From Diphasiastrum complanatum (lineage: Eukaryota > Streptophyta > Lycopodiopsida > Lycopodiales > Lycopodiaceae): a DNA stretch of 64,000 nt. The position numbers were made by a program, and so were the translations under genes. The stretch covers positions 25,005,368-25,069,367 of the forward strand of contig CM055106.1 in the NCBI GenBank assembly GCA_029204225.1. The letters run 5' to 3'. The notes under the pieces were generated by a model that did no database searches, had not been told where the DNA came from, and saw only the letters and a program-made list of their open reading frames with translations. This document shows, piece by piece, positions 33,975-45,904 of this stretch (position 1 is the stretch's first letter; every line of letters begins with the position of its first letter).

Positions 33975-34885
33975 TTTACAATCCTCAAGAAAGATCTCAT
34001 GGAACAATTTGAGATGACAGATCTCAGCCTGATGCATTATTGCCTTGGAGTAGAGGTGTGGCAAAAGGGACACGAAGTGGGTTTAACACAGGTGAAGTAT
34101 GTCAAAGAGTTGCTACACAAGTTTAGGTTGCAGGATTGCAAACCAGTGACTACTCCTATTGAACCATGTAAAAAGCTTTCTAAGCTGGATGAGCTATAGT
34201 CATTTGATGCTACGTTGTATAGGCAATTAGTAGGGAGCTTGATTTACCCTACCATGACTAGACCAGATATATGTTATGTTGTTGGCATTGTAAGTCAGTT
34301 TATGGCATCACCTACGAAAACGCATTGGAAGGCGGCTAAACGCATTTTGCGTTATGTGAAAGGCACTTCAGAGTTTGGCTTGATTTACAGGAAGCATGAT
34401 GGTTTACTAGAGCTGTGTGGCTATGTGGATGTGGATTGGGGAGGTGACTATGATGATCGTAGATCCACCATAAGGTATATATTCCAGTTTTGTGGTAGTT
34501 GCTTTTCCTGGTCTAGTAAAAAGCAAAGTACAATTGCTCTATCCACCACAGAAGCATAGTATAAGGCAATGTGTAGTGCAGCACAAGAAGCTATATGGTT
34601 GAGACAAATCTTGGAAGAAGTTGGCATGAAGTAGAAAAATCCCACGACATTACATAGCGATAGTCAGAGTGGCATTCAGCTAGCAAAGAATCCAGTGTTC
34701 CATGCGAGAACCAAACACATTGAGATTCAGTAGCACTTTATACGTGAGAGGCTGCTGAGTCGTTAAGTTCATGTTGTTCATTGTAGCACAGAAGAACAAC
34801 TAGTTGATATTTTCACTAAGCCACTTGTTGGAGAAAAGTTTGATAAGTTTAGATCAAAGCTTTCTGTACTTAAAGTTTGTTGACT
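33975..34885 (+). pseudogene. Copia element G, RT end and RNase H
   Basis: Begins inside the RT at LKKDLMEQFEMTDLSLMHY. It continues with the thumb region, YRQLVGSLIYPTMTRPDICY near 34215-34275, THWKAAKRILRYVKG near 34319 and RNase H through WSSKKQSTIALSTTEA near 34510 and the ARTKHIEIQ block near 34710, ending near 34880. Stops occur at 34197, 34558, 34633 and beyond. The 5' side is replaced by T3-like sequence, so the catalytic YVDD part is missing. It leads into a polypurine tract (AAGGGAGAGA, 34929) and the LTR. Confidence 0.88.
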
Positions 34886-34938
34886 TTAAAGCTATGTATA
34901 TGACTGTATAAAAAGTAGACTCTACTTTAAGGGAGAGA

Positions 34939-35198
34939 GTTAGAATTAAAGTAGAATTGTTGTGCTACTATACTGTGGGTCCTATCAGTTGATACTTGCC
35001 ATGAGGCAAGTCGACGGGACACGTGTCCCGCCAACGGCAACCTGGGTCATGCATGGGTTGCCTGAGTGAACAACTATATGTGCAATGTAATTTCATTTTG
35101 AGGAATACAGTTGCTATGTGAGCTTGCTATGGAGAGTGTTTTCTGTCTATGTTATTGTGTAGCATGATCTGTGTTCTTGTTTGAAGCAAATTCTAAGT
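34939..35198 (+). repeat. LTR of Copia family G
   Basis: GTTAGAATT to AATTCTAAGT, 260 bp, directly after RNase H and a polypurine tract. It matches 43102-43374 on the other strand, sharing the GGGTCATGCATGGGTTGCC landmark. On the right it abuts a minus-strand Copia protease fragment, not a clear target duplication. Confidence 0.85.
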
Positions 35199-35200
35199 CA

Positions 35201-35790
35201 CTACTTAGATGAGAAAGTAACAGTGTAGCCCTGATCAGTTATCTCAGAGACTGACAACATGTTCTTTGATAGCTGAAGAACATGAAGGACGTTAGGAACA
35301 CAAATAGATAGATCATTGTTGAAGGTGATATTCAATGTTCCTTTGCCTACCACGCGTATGGTGCTTGAATCTTCGAGGTAGATGAATTGATCTCTGCTAT
35401 AAGCTGCATACTCAGTAAACCATTCCTTGCGAGAGGTCATGTGCTGGGTAGTGTCACTGTCCAGTACCAACTATCACAGTCTTCGCTGCTACTGTTGTAA
35501 GCCATTAATAAATGTGTATCTTGCTCCTTAAATTCCGTCGTGTTAGAGCTGGCCACTAATGTTGTTGCTTCTTTGCCTCGTTGTAGATCCGGATATGACA
35601 CTCCATGATGTCGTGATTGGCTCTCTTGCAATATTTGCAGAAAAGCTTATTGCGCAATCCACCATGCTCACCTTGAGTGTGAGGCTTCTGCTGTTGTTGT
35701 TGCACTTGATTCTTGCCCTTGAAATAGTCTTTCTTCTTGGTGTATATAGCCATGGATTTGTCTTTGATGGATAGGCTGCTAGTCATTAGA
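35201..35790 (-). pseudogene. Copia gag end and protease fragment
   Basis: On the minus strand, KLFCKYCKRANHDIMECH near 35655-35600 is the zinc knuckle. The next block reads MVLDSDTTQHMTSRKEWF (35470 downward), the Copia protease region with DSGAS altered to DSDTT, then VLHVLQLSKNMLSV near 35275. It stops at the LTR boundary 35198. Frame changes separate the pieces. It is probably the continuation of the gag at 41800-42544, with T2 inserted between, although the two overlap somewhat in content and could be from two copies. Confidence 0.75.
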
Positions 35791-35834
35791 GGAGTTCTCA
35801 ATATCAAAAAGACCCTTTAAGAAATGCCATGGAT
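35784..35834 (+). repeat. Left terminal repeat of T2
   Basis: CATTAGAGGAGTTCTCAATA followed by AAAAGACCCTTTAAGAAATG is nearly the same as the left end of the MITE at 38533 and close to the T1 edge at 4592. The reverse complement resembles the right MITE ends (CTCCTCTAATG). No matching right end was found near 41.8 kb. Confidence 0.6.
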
Positions 35835-37799
35835 GAAGAAAAATATCAAAATAAAAAAAAACAATATTGCTTATTTGATCTCCCCCACCACTCTTGAGGC
35901 CACCCCAACTCCCAATGATCTAACCATAGTGTCTATAGTCACGGTTAACAACTCTAAGTTGTTCACAATCTAACTTGTCAAAATTTGAAAATATGACTGC
36001 CATCCACAAATCAAATCAGGGAAAAAAGCATCCCTCCACTGGAATGAAAATTTGAGTGCCATCTCCAAATATGAACGCCATCTTCACATTGGACTGAGAT
36101 TATGAGTGCCATCTCCACATCAGACTGAAAATATGAGGGACAGAGTATATAATATAATTAAAAAAAAGTATTGTATTTTGTTTTGTACTGTTTTGATTTG
36201 TCTTGCTTTATCTAATGACAACATTCTATCATCTACATTTGGATATTCCTAATGATTTGGCACCCATACAAAGATGAGGAGGCAAAGGAGTTCCAGTATC
36301 TACTACTGATTGTTCTCGTTATATGGCAGAAGAAAAAAAGAACTTGGATTTGTGGACTGATGGATCATTGTATCCTCAAGATCCTAGCACATTGACTCAT
36401 CTCACATTCTCTTCAATAACTAATCTAGTAATATGGATATGCAATGGGCATAATGGATTACTAGGATATTGTGAGAGATTGCAAAACTATGGAAATTAGT
36501 TTTCAATGAAAAAAATTCACTTTTTAGAATGTGAGTTGATACGCATATCCTCTTTTTATCAAAAAAGAGATTGTCATGTCCAAAAGAATTTAGAGAAAAA
36601 TGAACAACTTAAAAGAAATAATGAATTATTATAGAAAAATAATGATTTATTACAAAAGATAGCATTCGATATCAAATCAAAACTAGATCGAATGCAATCA
36701 ATCTTACAATCTATTCGTATGGAAAACTTGCAATTACTGAAGGATGTGGAAGAGGCTAAGAAGAAGGAGGCTAGGACTAAGAAGCAAAAGCGAGAAAGTC
36801 GCAAGGATATTCAGACCCTTTCAAAAGGAGGTTATCGAAATACAAGAATTCGAGCATTCAAGTAAGCATACTCTGATTTTTTTGTAACTTGATTAGTGAC
36901 ATATGGTTTTATTTATGCCACTATGTTGTTCTGCTAACTATCTGGTTTTTTTTTGCAGATCTGCATTAGTATCTCATCAGAATATAAAGGACAATGCATC
37001 AATTGGAATGTCATTGGACTCAATATTGACATGCAAATCCACTGAGTGTATCATGATGAACAATAGGAGTTCCAATGTAGAGTCCAAAATTGTAGAGTCT
37101 TTGATGTTAGACATTCAGAAAATTTTAGATAAAACTATAGTTCAGGGTGCCTATGATTTTGCTAGTATTAGTAGAGAAGCATATTCAACTTATTAGGGAT
37201 CGTGCCTTTAAGCAAGTTCGAATTAGAAAAGTCCCTATCCCTAGGTCATATCACTTGAAGACAAAGAGGAATACATTGAACTTAAGTATGCATAAAGTCA
37301 TTGGTACCCCATTTCATATAGAGGAAGTGTATGAAACTGATGGAAGATCCATGTCATATAATTCATCAAACAGCTTCTTTGTTGATCTAAATCACTTGTT
37401 AACATACATGATCACATTTTATGATATAACCTTAGAAAAGGTGAATGGTAAAATAATCATAGTACTTAAGTTAGATGAGTCAGAGATTGTGAAAGGGCAG
37501 AAGATGGAGAGAGTTAGTATAACTCTCATGAATGATGCACTATCACAAACAGTGGACCAAGGAGACTTCAAATTTAGTGTCTAGTCCAAAAATGATATAT
37601 GGTGGTTGGCAGCTTTTCAGGTAAATATTTTCTTTATTAACTAAGTTTAATTCTGTGCCCCAGTTCATAATTCATATTTAACTAAATTGGTTTTATGCAT
37701 TACAGGTACTGAAGGAGAATCACAATATATTATCATGGATATTCTCTAGGACATCTTACCCTCGGATTATCAAGGACCATATGGAAGGAGGATTTCTTA

Positions 37800-38115
37800 T
37801 ATCTGGCCATTTCGATATATAACCCATCTACCAGTCTCTCGAGCCACCTGGAAGGCTTTACGCCTCTCCTCAATTTGGATGTAGGTAAGATCTTCATCCA
37901 TATATATGACAGTGCCACGTAACTGGGCTCTACAGCATAAAGCCTCTCTGCGGCTGTCTAGGGACGTGAAGCGAACGATCAATGTAGCTGCATCTTTGGT
38001 GGTCCTCCAAGCTATATCTAGCCCATCTATCACATGTCCTAGAGTGGTCTCGAGAAATCTTGTAGCCTCGGCAATGGCATCCTGTGTGTCCGGTATGCCA
38101 AGAACCCTAATGTTA
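37800..38115 (-). pseudogene. Insert resembling LINE ORF1 C-terminal domain
   Basis: An open minus-strand frame with HNIRVLGIPD at its start, VRFTSLDSRREAL in the middle and YMDEDLTYIQIEERRKA near the end. This order (RVLGIP, I.VRF.S...R, ..DLT..Q...R) is that of the RNA-binding C-terminal part of L1-type ORF1 proteins. The T1 gene has no such insert at the equivalent place (about 7800-7835). It is more GC-rich than its surroundings. It splits the T2 gene antisense, and no LINE 3' end or poly(A) is visible. Confidence 0.5.
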
Positions 38116-38532
38116 TGTGGTGGAGACTTCCAAGTTGAATGGCACTTAGCAGGTGATTTAAAAACATTGAAATGCATGTATAATGTCTCTCACGGTGCTA
38201 CATCTAAACATCCTTGTTTATATTGCATGAAAATGGAAAAAGATGTAATTAGAAGTCTAGGAATTACTAGAGAAAATGCGAATCCAAACTGAAATCCAAT
38301 ATTGTCTATTCCCTTGAAAAATGTGCATGTTTACACTCTTCATGCAGAACTTAGGATAATAGAAAAGCTCGTTTATCTTCATATAGTTTTTGCATGGAAT
38401 AGTAAGCCAACATCAGTTGCGAAGGAAGCTATTTGTCGGTTAGAAGATGTTTTATCAAAAGCAGGACTGCATAAGGGACATGTCAAAATACAAAAAGATG
38501 AAAAGCTTTCTGAAAAGTTAGGAAATATGCCA

Positions 38533-39311
38533 CATTAGAGGAATTCTGAATCCAAAAAAGACCCTTTAAGAAATGTCACGTAGATTGACAAAGGTTATTA
38601 ATGTAAATTACCAAAATAAATCCATTTTCTGCCCAAATTATGTTCCATTTCTGCCCGCACTATTTTCGATGCTTAACCATTCTATGTACATTACCGTTTG
38701 TAGTTCATTGAAAATAGTATAACTTTTTAACCGTAGCTCCGATTTAGACAAAAAATATATTGTTGGGAAGCGCTCGATGAGAGCTTTCCAACAGTACCTA
38801 GATAACCTACTTTTAACCTACCATTCAAAAGTTATGGCTAGTCAAATGCTTTTTTTTAAAAAGAAAGTCCAAATATCTCTTTTGTGCGCGGATAGAGTAC
38901 CCTCTCAATGAGAGGGTGCTCTATCCACGCACAAGAGCAATATTTGGACTTTTTTTTTGGTTGAAACTTTGACTGGCTATAACTTTTGAACGGTTGCCAT
39001 TGGAAAGCTCTCGTCGAGCACTTTTCAATGGTATAATTTTCGTCTCAATCGGAGCTACGGTTAAAAATTTATGCTATTTTTTAATGATAATTGCATATTA
39101 TACTATGAATAACATGTCATGCTTGCAGGCTGCCCCCGACGCCAAATTATAGCATTATTAAAATAATTTTTTTTTTTCAATTCTAATGAGCTACGTTATG
39201 TAGATTTCAAATTTGAGTATTTTGATTGGTCCATGTGTAAGCAAAATTTGAGGAAAAATATAAAAAGTATATTTACAAAGGGTCTTTTTTGGATTTAGAA
39301 CTCCTCTAATG
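38533..39311. mobile_element. Foldback MITE, 779 bp, CATTAG ends
   Basis: The ends (CATTAGAGGAATTCTGAATC and TAGAACTCCTCTAATG) are inverted repeats. Inner arms pair too: CCGTAGCTCCGAT near 38732 with ATCGGAGCTACGG near 39050, and a central hairpin GAGTACCCTCTC / GAGAGGGTGCTC at 38896-38923. It lies inside the T2 gene and shares termini with T2 itself and with the 25753 MITE. It is most easily read as a non-autonomous derivative mobilised by a T-type enzyme. Confidence 0.8.
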
Positions 39312-40028
39312 ACTAAGCCAAGCATCGGAGGAGCAAAAGCACGTCGATTCCTATCAAACCATATTGGTAAGGATTCAAACATCCAACACTCAGTCTGGAA
39401 AGAAATTGTTGTTGCCACTGAAGACTTAGGAGTGACCGACAAATCAAGATTATTGAAAGCTGATGTAGAGAGAAAGCTTGACAATATGATTAAGATATTA
39501 AGAAAAGACAAATTTTTTGATACTGATAAGAGAGCTCTACAAAGGCTTGCGTCGATTTTGTTGATGCAGTATCAAAAGCATGGAGAGATGATCACATCAC
39601 TCATTACATGGTTAGTATGAATGCTCAGAGTAGCTATCAATTAAATTATATATTTTGGTTCAAGTATAAGATTGACATTACGATTTTGACATGTGCAACA
39701 CATACTAAAAGATCATACAACATTTTTTGCAAACACATATGGAAGCCTAAGTGTCTTCACAAGGGATGGAGAAGTCAAATTGGCAAGCACGAGCAGCATT
39801 TCATTGAAATACACAGCATGGAGGAACCAATGAAAAACGAACTATATTTGCCAATTATTTCAGTGGTTCTACTGTAGAGTTCAAATTCGACAGGTCACAA
39901 AATTTTCAAATTACGACAAATTCAGAAAAGCTTGCAAATTTATTGAGCAACATAGAAGCTAAAAATTCAGAGATACAAAGTTGCTGCAAATGTAAATTGT
40001 ATTCACAATTTTCAATATATACATATCA

Positions 40029-41558
40029 TCATTCAGAGATATCTGATTCATCCTCTTGTCCAATTGTTGTGCTATCATGCAGTAATTCTCTACTTGCATA
40101 TGCATCCAGAAGATGCGCATTGTCCTTGTTACCACTCAATTCTATATATGTTGCATACAATGAATAATGGAAACTCCTTAATGGTACATTCCCATCTACA
40201 AATCCTAATATGTTTAAAACATAAGATCTCTTCACAAAAATTATTTTATTTGCTCTCGCAAATTTAAATAATAAGATAAGGCTTTCACAGCCATTATCAT
40301 TGTCTCTCCAACTGGACTGAATTTGGAATGAGCAAAGCAAATTTCATTATTTTGAAAGTGCCTCAAGTAGTGACCGAGGCCACTATCCCTATGGAAAGAT
40401 GATGATTGTTGTCTGAAGACCCCTCGACGAGTAGCAAAGTCATCAATAAAAAGTGTATTCTACAATTACAAAATTGGAGTTTTTAGCACAAGTTGAGTTT
40501 TGCAAAACAAATACATAAGATAAACAAATGTACAGTAAAACTTTTAAGCTTACGCATTCATCATCATCTGCTGCAACTAGATCAGGATGATCTATATTGT
40601 GACCACCAATTGAGGAAGAGTCATCAGCAAATTTCATAACCGATGGACGAGAAAATCTCAGCTGGGCTTGGAATGTATTAAATTCCTCATCAGAAGGCAA
40701 ACTTCGTCCATGAGCACTAACATTTGCCATAGCCCAGGACAAACATTACTCACCAGTCAGAATTCCCTTCTCACCATCATAGTCAATGCACGACACCAAG
40801 TCTTCAGTTTCAAAATCAACAATGTCAAAGAACTCAGTAATGGTGCTTGACAATAAACAAAGCACCTCATCCTCACGATAATCGAAAAAAACACATAAAT
40901 CTACTGTTGTAATATACACATCTTCATTAATATAATATTTTGTCAAATCAAAAAAGCAGTTAGAATGTACGCTAGCAATATCTTCCTCAGTATTGGCATT
41001 AGAGCCAATGAAAGCATCCCTCAACATATCAGTATCTACATTCAAATATTCAGTCTCTTTATCAAGAGTATCAATCAAGAAATGACTGATATCCTTTATG
41101 GAATGTTCAGTAGTGGAGGATGAAGAGATCTCAGTATCAAGAATCAAAGTATCTGACTCTACTGGGATTTGTACCAAAAGGAAAAACACAAATCCGGTCT
41201 GATACTCTAGAAAATGACATTTTTGATTACAAATATTACATTTACTAGAATTCTTCAATTGATCAAAAAGTTTAGTGTACATCTTGTCTAGCCACCGCTT
41301 ATAATGAAAAAAATTATATACAAGATCAGTGAAATGCATAAATGACAAATTAGATGTAGAGGTTGGAGGGATACTGACTATATCCGTAGATCTGATGTAT
41401 TGGTTATAAAAAACATCAGGACTCTGTTGTGTCATACTGAACACATTTAGAAAAGGCCGAAAGAGAGACTTGAAGTACTCTATGCGCTCAGTTATACCAA
41501 ACTCAAAGAGAAAACTAGACAACAAATGCTCACGACTAGGATCAGAGGAGGAAGCCAT
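40029..41558 (-). pseudogene. T2 minus-strand partner gene
   Basis: Exon 1 (41558-40746) is open for 270 codons from MASSSDPSREHLLSSF, with a small Cys-rich motif CNICNQKCH near 41240 and an acidic second half, ending at a GTGAGT donor. A second piece lies at about 40705-40565 (RSLPSDEEFNTFQAQLRFS), and a third after a TTGTAG acceptor near 40461 starts NTLFIDDFATRRGVF. A one-base frame change near 40255 joins it to a last stretch ending in DESDISE at 40029. The gene converges on the transposase-like gene. The function is unknown. The Cys motif could bind zinc; the acidic tail recalls activator-like accessory proteins, which is speculation. Confidence 0.5.
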
Positions 41559-41799
41559 TGAATAGTATCGGATCTGTGCGAGAGGGGAGTAACCAAAGAT
41601 GAAGGGAGAACACTACGCATGCACAAAAATGATATGTACGAATGACGTATCGCTCTTGTGGACGTAAAGAAACAAGATACAATAAGAGAACAAACAAGGC
41701 ATGCACAGAAGCGATATGTGACAAAAATAGATATAAAATACGCATGCAGAGAACCAATATGAGCGAAACCCGAGAAAGTAAAAAAAAAAAGGTTTTCGA

Positions 41800-42544
41800 G
41801 GATCATGCCCTTTATAGTCATCTCTGGCAAATTGTTGTTTAGAATTCTTCTTGCCCTTGTCTTTGCCTTGTTTTTGGCGTGTTGCAAGTGCCTGATCGTC
41901 AGTCTTTTGACGTCTAGCTTTCACCATTTCTCGTCGTTGCTCTTCCTACATCAAGATTCTTGTGAGCTCATCAAAGGTTGGCAATCTTTTTCTTGATGTT
42001 ATTCCACTCACAAGCATCTGATAGGATTCTACAATGCCGCACAATGCATTGTGCACCAGCTCCACATCACGTATGCGCTCACCAATAGAATGCAGTTCAT
42101 CTCTCATTGTCTTGATTCTGGTCATGTACGTCTGAATGTGCTCTCCTTGTTCCATTCGGGCACTAGCTTTGACTTCAGAAACACGATTCTTGACGGATTT
42201 GACATCTCAAACTGCTCCTTTAGCACATTCCATGCCTGTCTGGGTGTAACAACATCACAAATGTGGGTAATGATGTGATCCTTCACTGGCAAGTTAATGA
42301 AGGTCAAAGCTTTTCTCATCTTTTTGTCGAACACTTTGATATCCGTTTCATTCAGAAGCCTTCTCTCATTACCTATTACGACTTCCCACACATCTTTCTC
42401 CATCAATATGTTTTTCATTTTGAATTTCCACACTGCATAGTTGGAAATCCCGTCCAATTTGCTACTTTCACTCAAAATGGACTCTCCCATGTTTGCCATC
42501 GCAGAACTGCTTGAAACTTTTGCCGTAGCTATGGCTTCCCTCAA
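41800..42544 (-). pseudogene. Copia gag (family G)
   Basis: A minus-strand frame with LDGISNYAVWKFKMKNILM near 42460-42405 (the Copia gag start), LTFINLPVKDHIITHI near 42300, a frame change near 42150, then HIQTYMTRIKTMRDEL near 42130, ELVHNALCGIVESYQ near 42060, LTRILM near 41950 and a basic linker ending near 41820. After that the sequence becomes the upstream region of the T2 minus gene. The leader between gag and the primer site (42545-43088) is non-coding. Confidence 0.82.
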
Positions 42545-43088
42545 GAATCCTCAACCTTCTCTCTCTCTCTATGGGTCGTGGCTGTCCACAACCTCTTCTG
42601 ATCTGGTTTACACTGCCAGGGCGCCCTCCTACAAGCTTTTACAGCTTAAAAAACGGACCAATATAGAGAAAAAACTTCGCTTTTCTGCCTCCAAACCCTA
42701 GGCTAGGATTTTTCTCACAACGTTGATCTTGGCTTGTTATTCATAGCTCTCTAGCTGGCCAAATCAACTGCTCTAAGGTTGCCCTACCACTGGAAAGCTG
42801 ATGCTTCAATTTGCTTGTCAAACGATGTCCGATTGAATGCACACTGACTATAAATACCAAATAGCCTACTTTGGAATTTCAAAATTCCGTTTGCTGAGGT
42901 TCTAATTCAGTAGACAACCCTTGTCTCTGAATCCTCACATAGTCTCAAGCTCACCAAGCTTCTGTGTGCTAAACTCTCTGCACCAGTTTTCTCCTTCCGT
43001 CTTCAACCCGCCGTAAACTCCGAACTCTCAGACAGTTCTCCCGAAGCTCTCTTCAACGGCAATGTTGTACTGTGTACACTCCCTGTAC

Positions 43089-43101
43089 GGCTCTGATACC
43101 A
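43089..43101 (-). promoter_or_regulatory. tRNA-Met primer binding site (complement)
   Basis: GGCTCTGATACCA is the complement of the standard Copia primer site TGGTATCAGAGCC. It sits directly beside the LTR at 43102 and shows the element reads on the minus strand. Confidence 0.9.
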
Positions 43102-43374
43102 ACTTAGAATTTGCTTTGAACAGGAGCACAGATCATGCTACATAGTAACACAGACATAAAACACTCTCCATAGCAAGCTCACATAGCAATTGTATTTCTC
43201 AAAATGAAATTACACTGTACATATAGGTGTTCACTCAGGCAACCCATGCATGACCCAGGTTGCCATTGGCAGGACTCGTGTCCCATTGACTTGCCTCATG
43301 GCGAGGCCAACTGATCCTTATCAACTGATAGGACCCAAAGTACAGTAGCACAGTGATTCTACTTTAATTCTAAC
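43102..43374 (-). repeat. 5' LTR of Copia family G
   Basis: 273 bp, matching 34939-35198 in opposite orientation. It is followed on the right by TTAGTGTAAA. Confidence 0.87.
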
Positions 43375-43439
43375 TTAGTGTAAAATACTCGAGGAAGATA
43401 CTACTCTGACTATGTGCACTAGAGTCGGAAATCTTTACG

Positions 43440-44215
43440 TACTCTCTAATTCAGTTGCATTAGCTAGTATCTCTAATGAAAATGTAAACGACAATGCCAA
43501 CTCCGTCCTTAGGAGATGCAATCTATTTTATCACTTTCATAAATGATTATTCTAGATGGTCTACAGTCATGTTCATTAAGCACAAATCTGAAGCCTTTGA
43601 ATGCTTCAAGAGATTCAAGGCCATGGCTGAGACACAAACGTCTACAAAAGTGAAAGCACTCCGAACTAATGGTGGCAGCGAATACATCTCTAATGAGATG
43701 TCCGACTACATGGCTAAACATGGTATTAGAAGACAGTTTACCACTTCCTATTCACCTCAATAGAACGAGATTGTAGAAAGGAGGAATCAAACTCTTCTCA
43801 ACTCAGCCAACTCCATGCTACATCAAGCACACATACCTGCAAAGTTCTGGGCAGAAGCTACTGTCACAACCTGTTATGTGCAGAACAGATTCAACACCAA
43901 AGCCGTCAACAACAAAACTCTTTATGAAGTTTGGCATGGGCACAAGCTTAGTGTCAACCATTTAAAAATATTTGGTTGTATATGTTTTGTTCACATTCCA
44001 AAATAGCTTAGGAAGAAGCTGGATCATAGGACAAATAAATGTATTTTCATTGGCCATCCTGATGAACATAAAACTTATAAAGTTTATGATCCATCCATCA
44101 ATATAGTGTTTGCCTCTAGGGATGTAATATTTCAAAAACATACATACTATGATTTCAAACAACCATCGATAAATGATGCTATGTCATTTCATCCTATTTT
44201 ACGTAGCATGAATTC
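43440..44215 (+). pseudogene. Copia integrase fragment
   Basis: FITFINDYSRWSTVMFIKHKSEAF near 43530 with a catalytic Asp, NGGSEYIS near 43669, the SYSPQ.NEIVERRNQTLLN block near 43746-43800 with the catalytic Glu, FWAEATVTTCYVQNRF near 43849 and the linker HLKIFGCICFVHIPK near 43961. Stops at 43761 and 44004. It begins without gag/protease and ends without RT. Confidence 0.88.
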
Positions 44216-44860
44216 TTCCAATATTGATGTTCCTCTGTACTTTTCACATCTGCACACCTATAATATAATGTATATATACTAGATATCATTTGTGTATTCT
44301 AGTTAATGAGTGAATGAGTTGATGAATGAGATGAAGTAGATGCCTTGCGCATTGATTCTTGATTGTCAACAATAAGGTTTTATTCCTTTACAAATTGTAT
44401 AAGCTTCGTAGGGCAAGCGTTTCATCTGCTATTGTCTTGTGCTCCACCACATTATTGACATGTATACATGATATACTTAATCTGATACCGTTCTTTTTTC
44501 TGCATTCAGATCTATGTTAATATTGCTATGCTTATCATTCATTCTGTCTGATCTTTCTAATTGTTCTTTCTGGTTATAGACGACTAACATTTAGTCTTGT
44601 CTTTCTTGAATCATTCGCAACTAATTATCAATCGAGCACCGTCTAGCTCTTCGCAAATCATTTGCGACGAATAGTTTGTCTTACTATTCGTGACAGACCA
44701 TTCTTCTGGAGCTTCATTCATTTATTAAAGTTTGTCTACGCAATCAAGAACGACTGTGATTCTCATCACTATCATTTTGTTCGTTCTGATAGGCGTAGTC
44801 ATGCTTACGGAGAGAGTCGTATAGCTCGTTCCGCTTTCTGAATGGAAGCACCCCTACACC
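44216..44860 (+). repeat. LTR remnant related to the element E LTR
   Basis: Scattered but ordered similarity to 24190-24880 (TTCATCTGCACAC, GCGCATTGATTCTT, GTCATGCTT.. landmarks). Its left part (U3) and outer edges are missing. Confidence 0.6.
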
Positions 44861-45904
44861 TCACCAAGAATATATGCCAGTGAGAGACCGAGGGCCTACT
44901 GCTTTAATCTTCAAGGACCTTGAATGTGAGAAGATACCACTTATGAGACAAATTCAATGATAAGCATAAATCTTCTCACTTGATCGTGCTTGGTAATAAT
45001 ATAGGTTGAACACTTTCTCAAAATCAGAATATTGGCGTCATATGTGTGTGACTCGTGGACAGAAGCCCAGACCATCTGTATGGACCTACCCCATGCTATA
45101 TAGGAATGATACATTGTAGTGATCCCCAGGAACCGTAACCCATAGTCTTGTGACATAAGGGGATGCAAGCCATGATGCCACACACATTATAGGTGTATAT
45201 TCGATGACACTATGATCTTTTAGAAACACCCTTTGACAAAGACTAAGTAACATTGAACTTGACTATACGATCATGAACTTCCAAAGCACCCTTTGATACC
45301 AACCAAGCATCTTAAACAAGAATATTCAAAGGAGGTCAAGGATATCACAACAATAGAAAATCAACTGAATACTAGCAAATGACCCTGTGAATGAGACTGG
45401 GCCTAGATCAGTAGAGGTAACTGTGACCAAAGATGTCATGTAAAAAATGGAAGAAAGTATTTCAAGTGAATGCATCATTAACCGTAAATCTATCTCATCT
45501 AAAAGCTGAGTAGAACTATCAAGCAATACAAAGAGGATATATCCCATAGAACTAAGGCTGATTAGGAGAAGATGAGTAAGGAACATCACCTTGCATATAA
45601 GTTGACTGAAAAAAGAAATAATGAGGACATATTTCAAGTTGATATGGAACTGATCCCACTCCCATCTTGTGCTGGCATACCCAGTGCCTCACTAGGTGAC
45701 TAAGCCCTTAAGGCACAACCTGGATAGAAATCCTTGGACTCAAATGATCTGAGCCAATTAGCTAGAGACTTTGCAAGATCCATGTGTAAAACAGGGTAGA
45801 ACTCCCCTGTAATGTGCCTTTGGTAATGAGAATTTTTCTTCAAGATCCTTTGAAGATGTTGATAGTGACTTGAAGGCAGAAGGGAATTGTAGTAGAGATT
45901 TGAC
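44861..45904. other. Non-coding, nothing recognised
   Basis: About 1 kb without a credible gene. The text resembles decayed leader sequence of a Copia element preceding the gag below, but no edge is visible. Confidence 0.35.

Larger units (their letters stand above)
36323..39875 (+). pseudogene. T2 transposase-like gene, multi-exon, interrupted
   Basis: Exon 1 (36323-36865) starts MAEEKKNLDLWTDGSLYPQD, contains NGLLGYCE near 36451 and then a long Lys/Glu/Asn coiled coil, and ends in a basic tail at a GTAAG donor. Exon 2 (about 36960-37620, one frame change near 37190) carries FASISREAY near 37157, VPIPRSYHLKTKRN near 37231, an IIIVLKLDESEIVKGQKM block near 37452 and WWLAAFQ at 37600-37620. 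Exon 3 starts VLKENHNILSWIFSRTSYP near 37707 and is cut by an antisense insert at about 37800. It resumes with WHLAGDLKTLKCMYN near 38143 and CLYCMK near 38215, then KEAICRLEDVLSKAG near 38427, and is cut again by a MITE (38533-39311). Later pieces run 39315-39600 and 39660-39875. The Asp and paired Cys suggest a zinc-linked DDE-type core. Confidence 0.55.

Noticed and set aside
41642-41842. Plus-strand frames upstream of the T2 minus gene
   Set aside because: Shadow frames of the 5' leader of the minus gene and of Copia gag.
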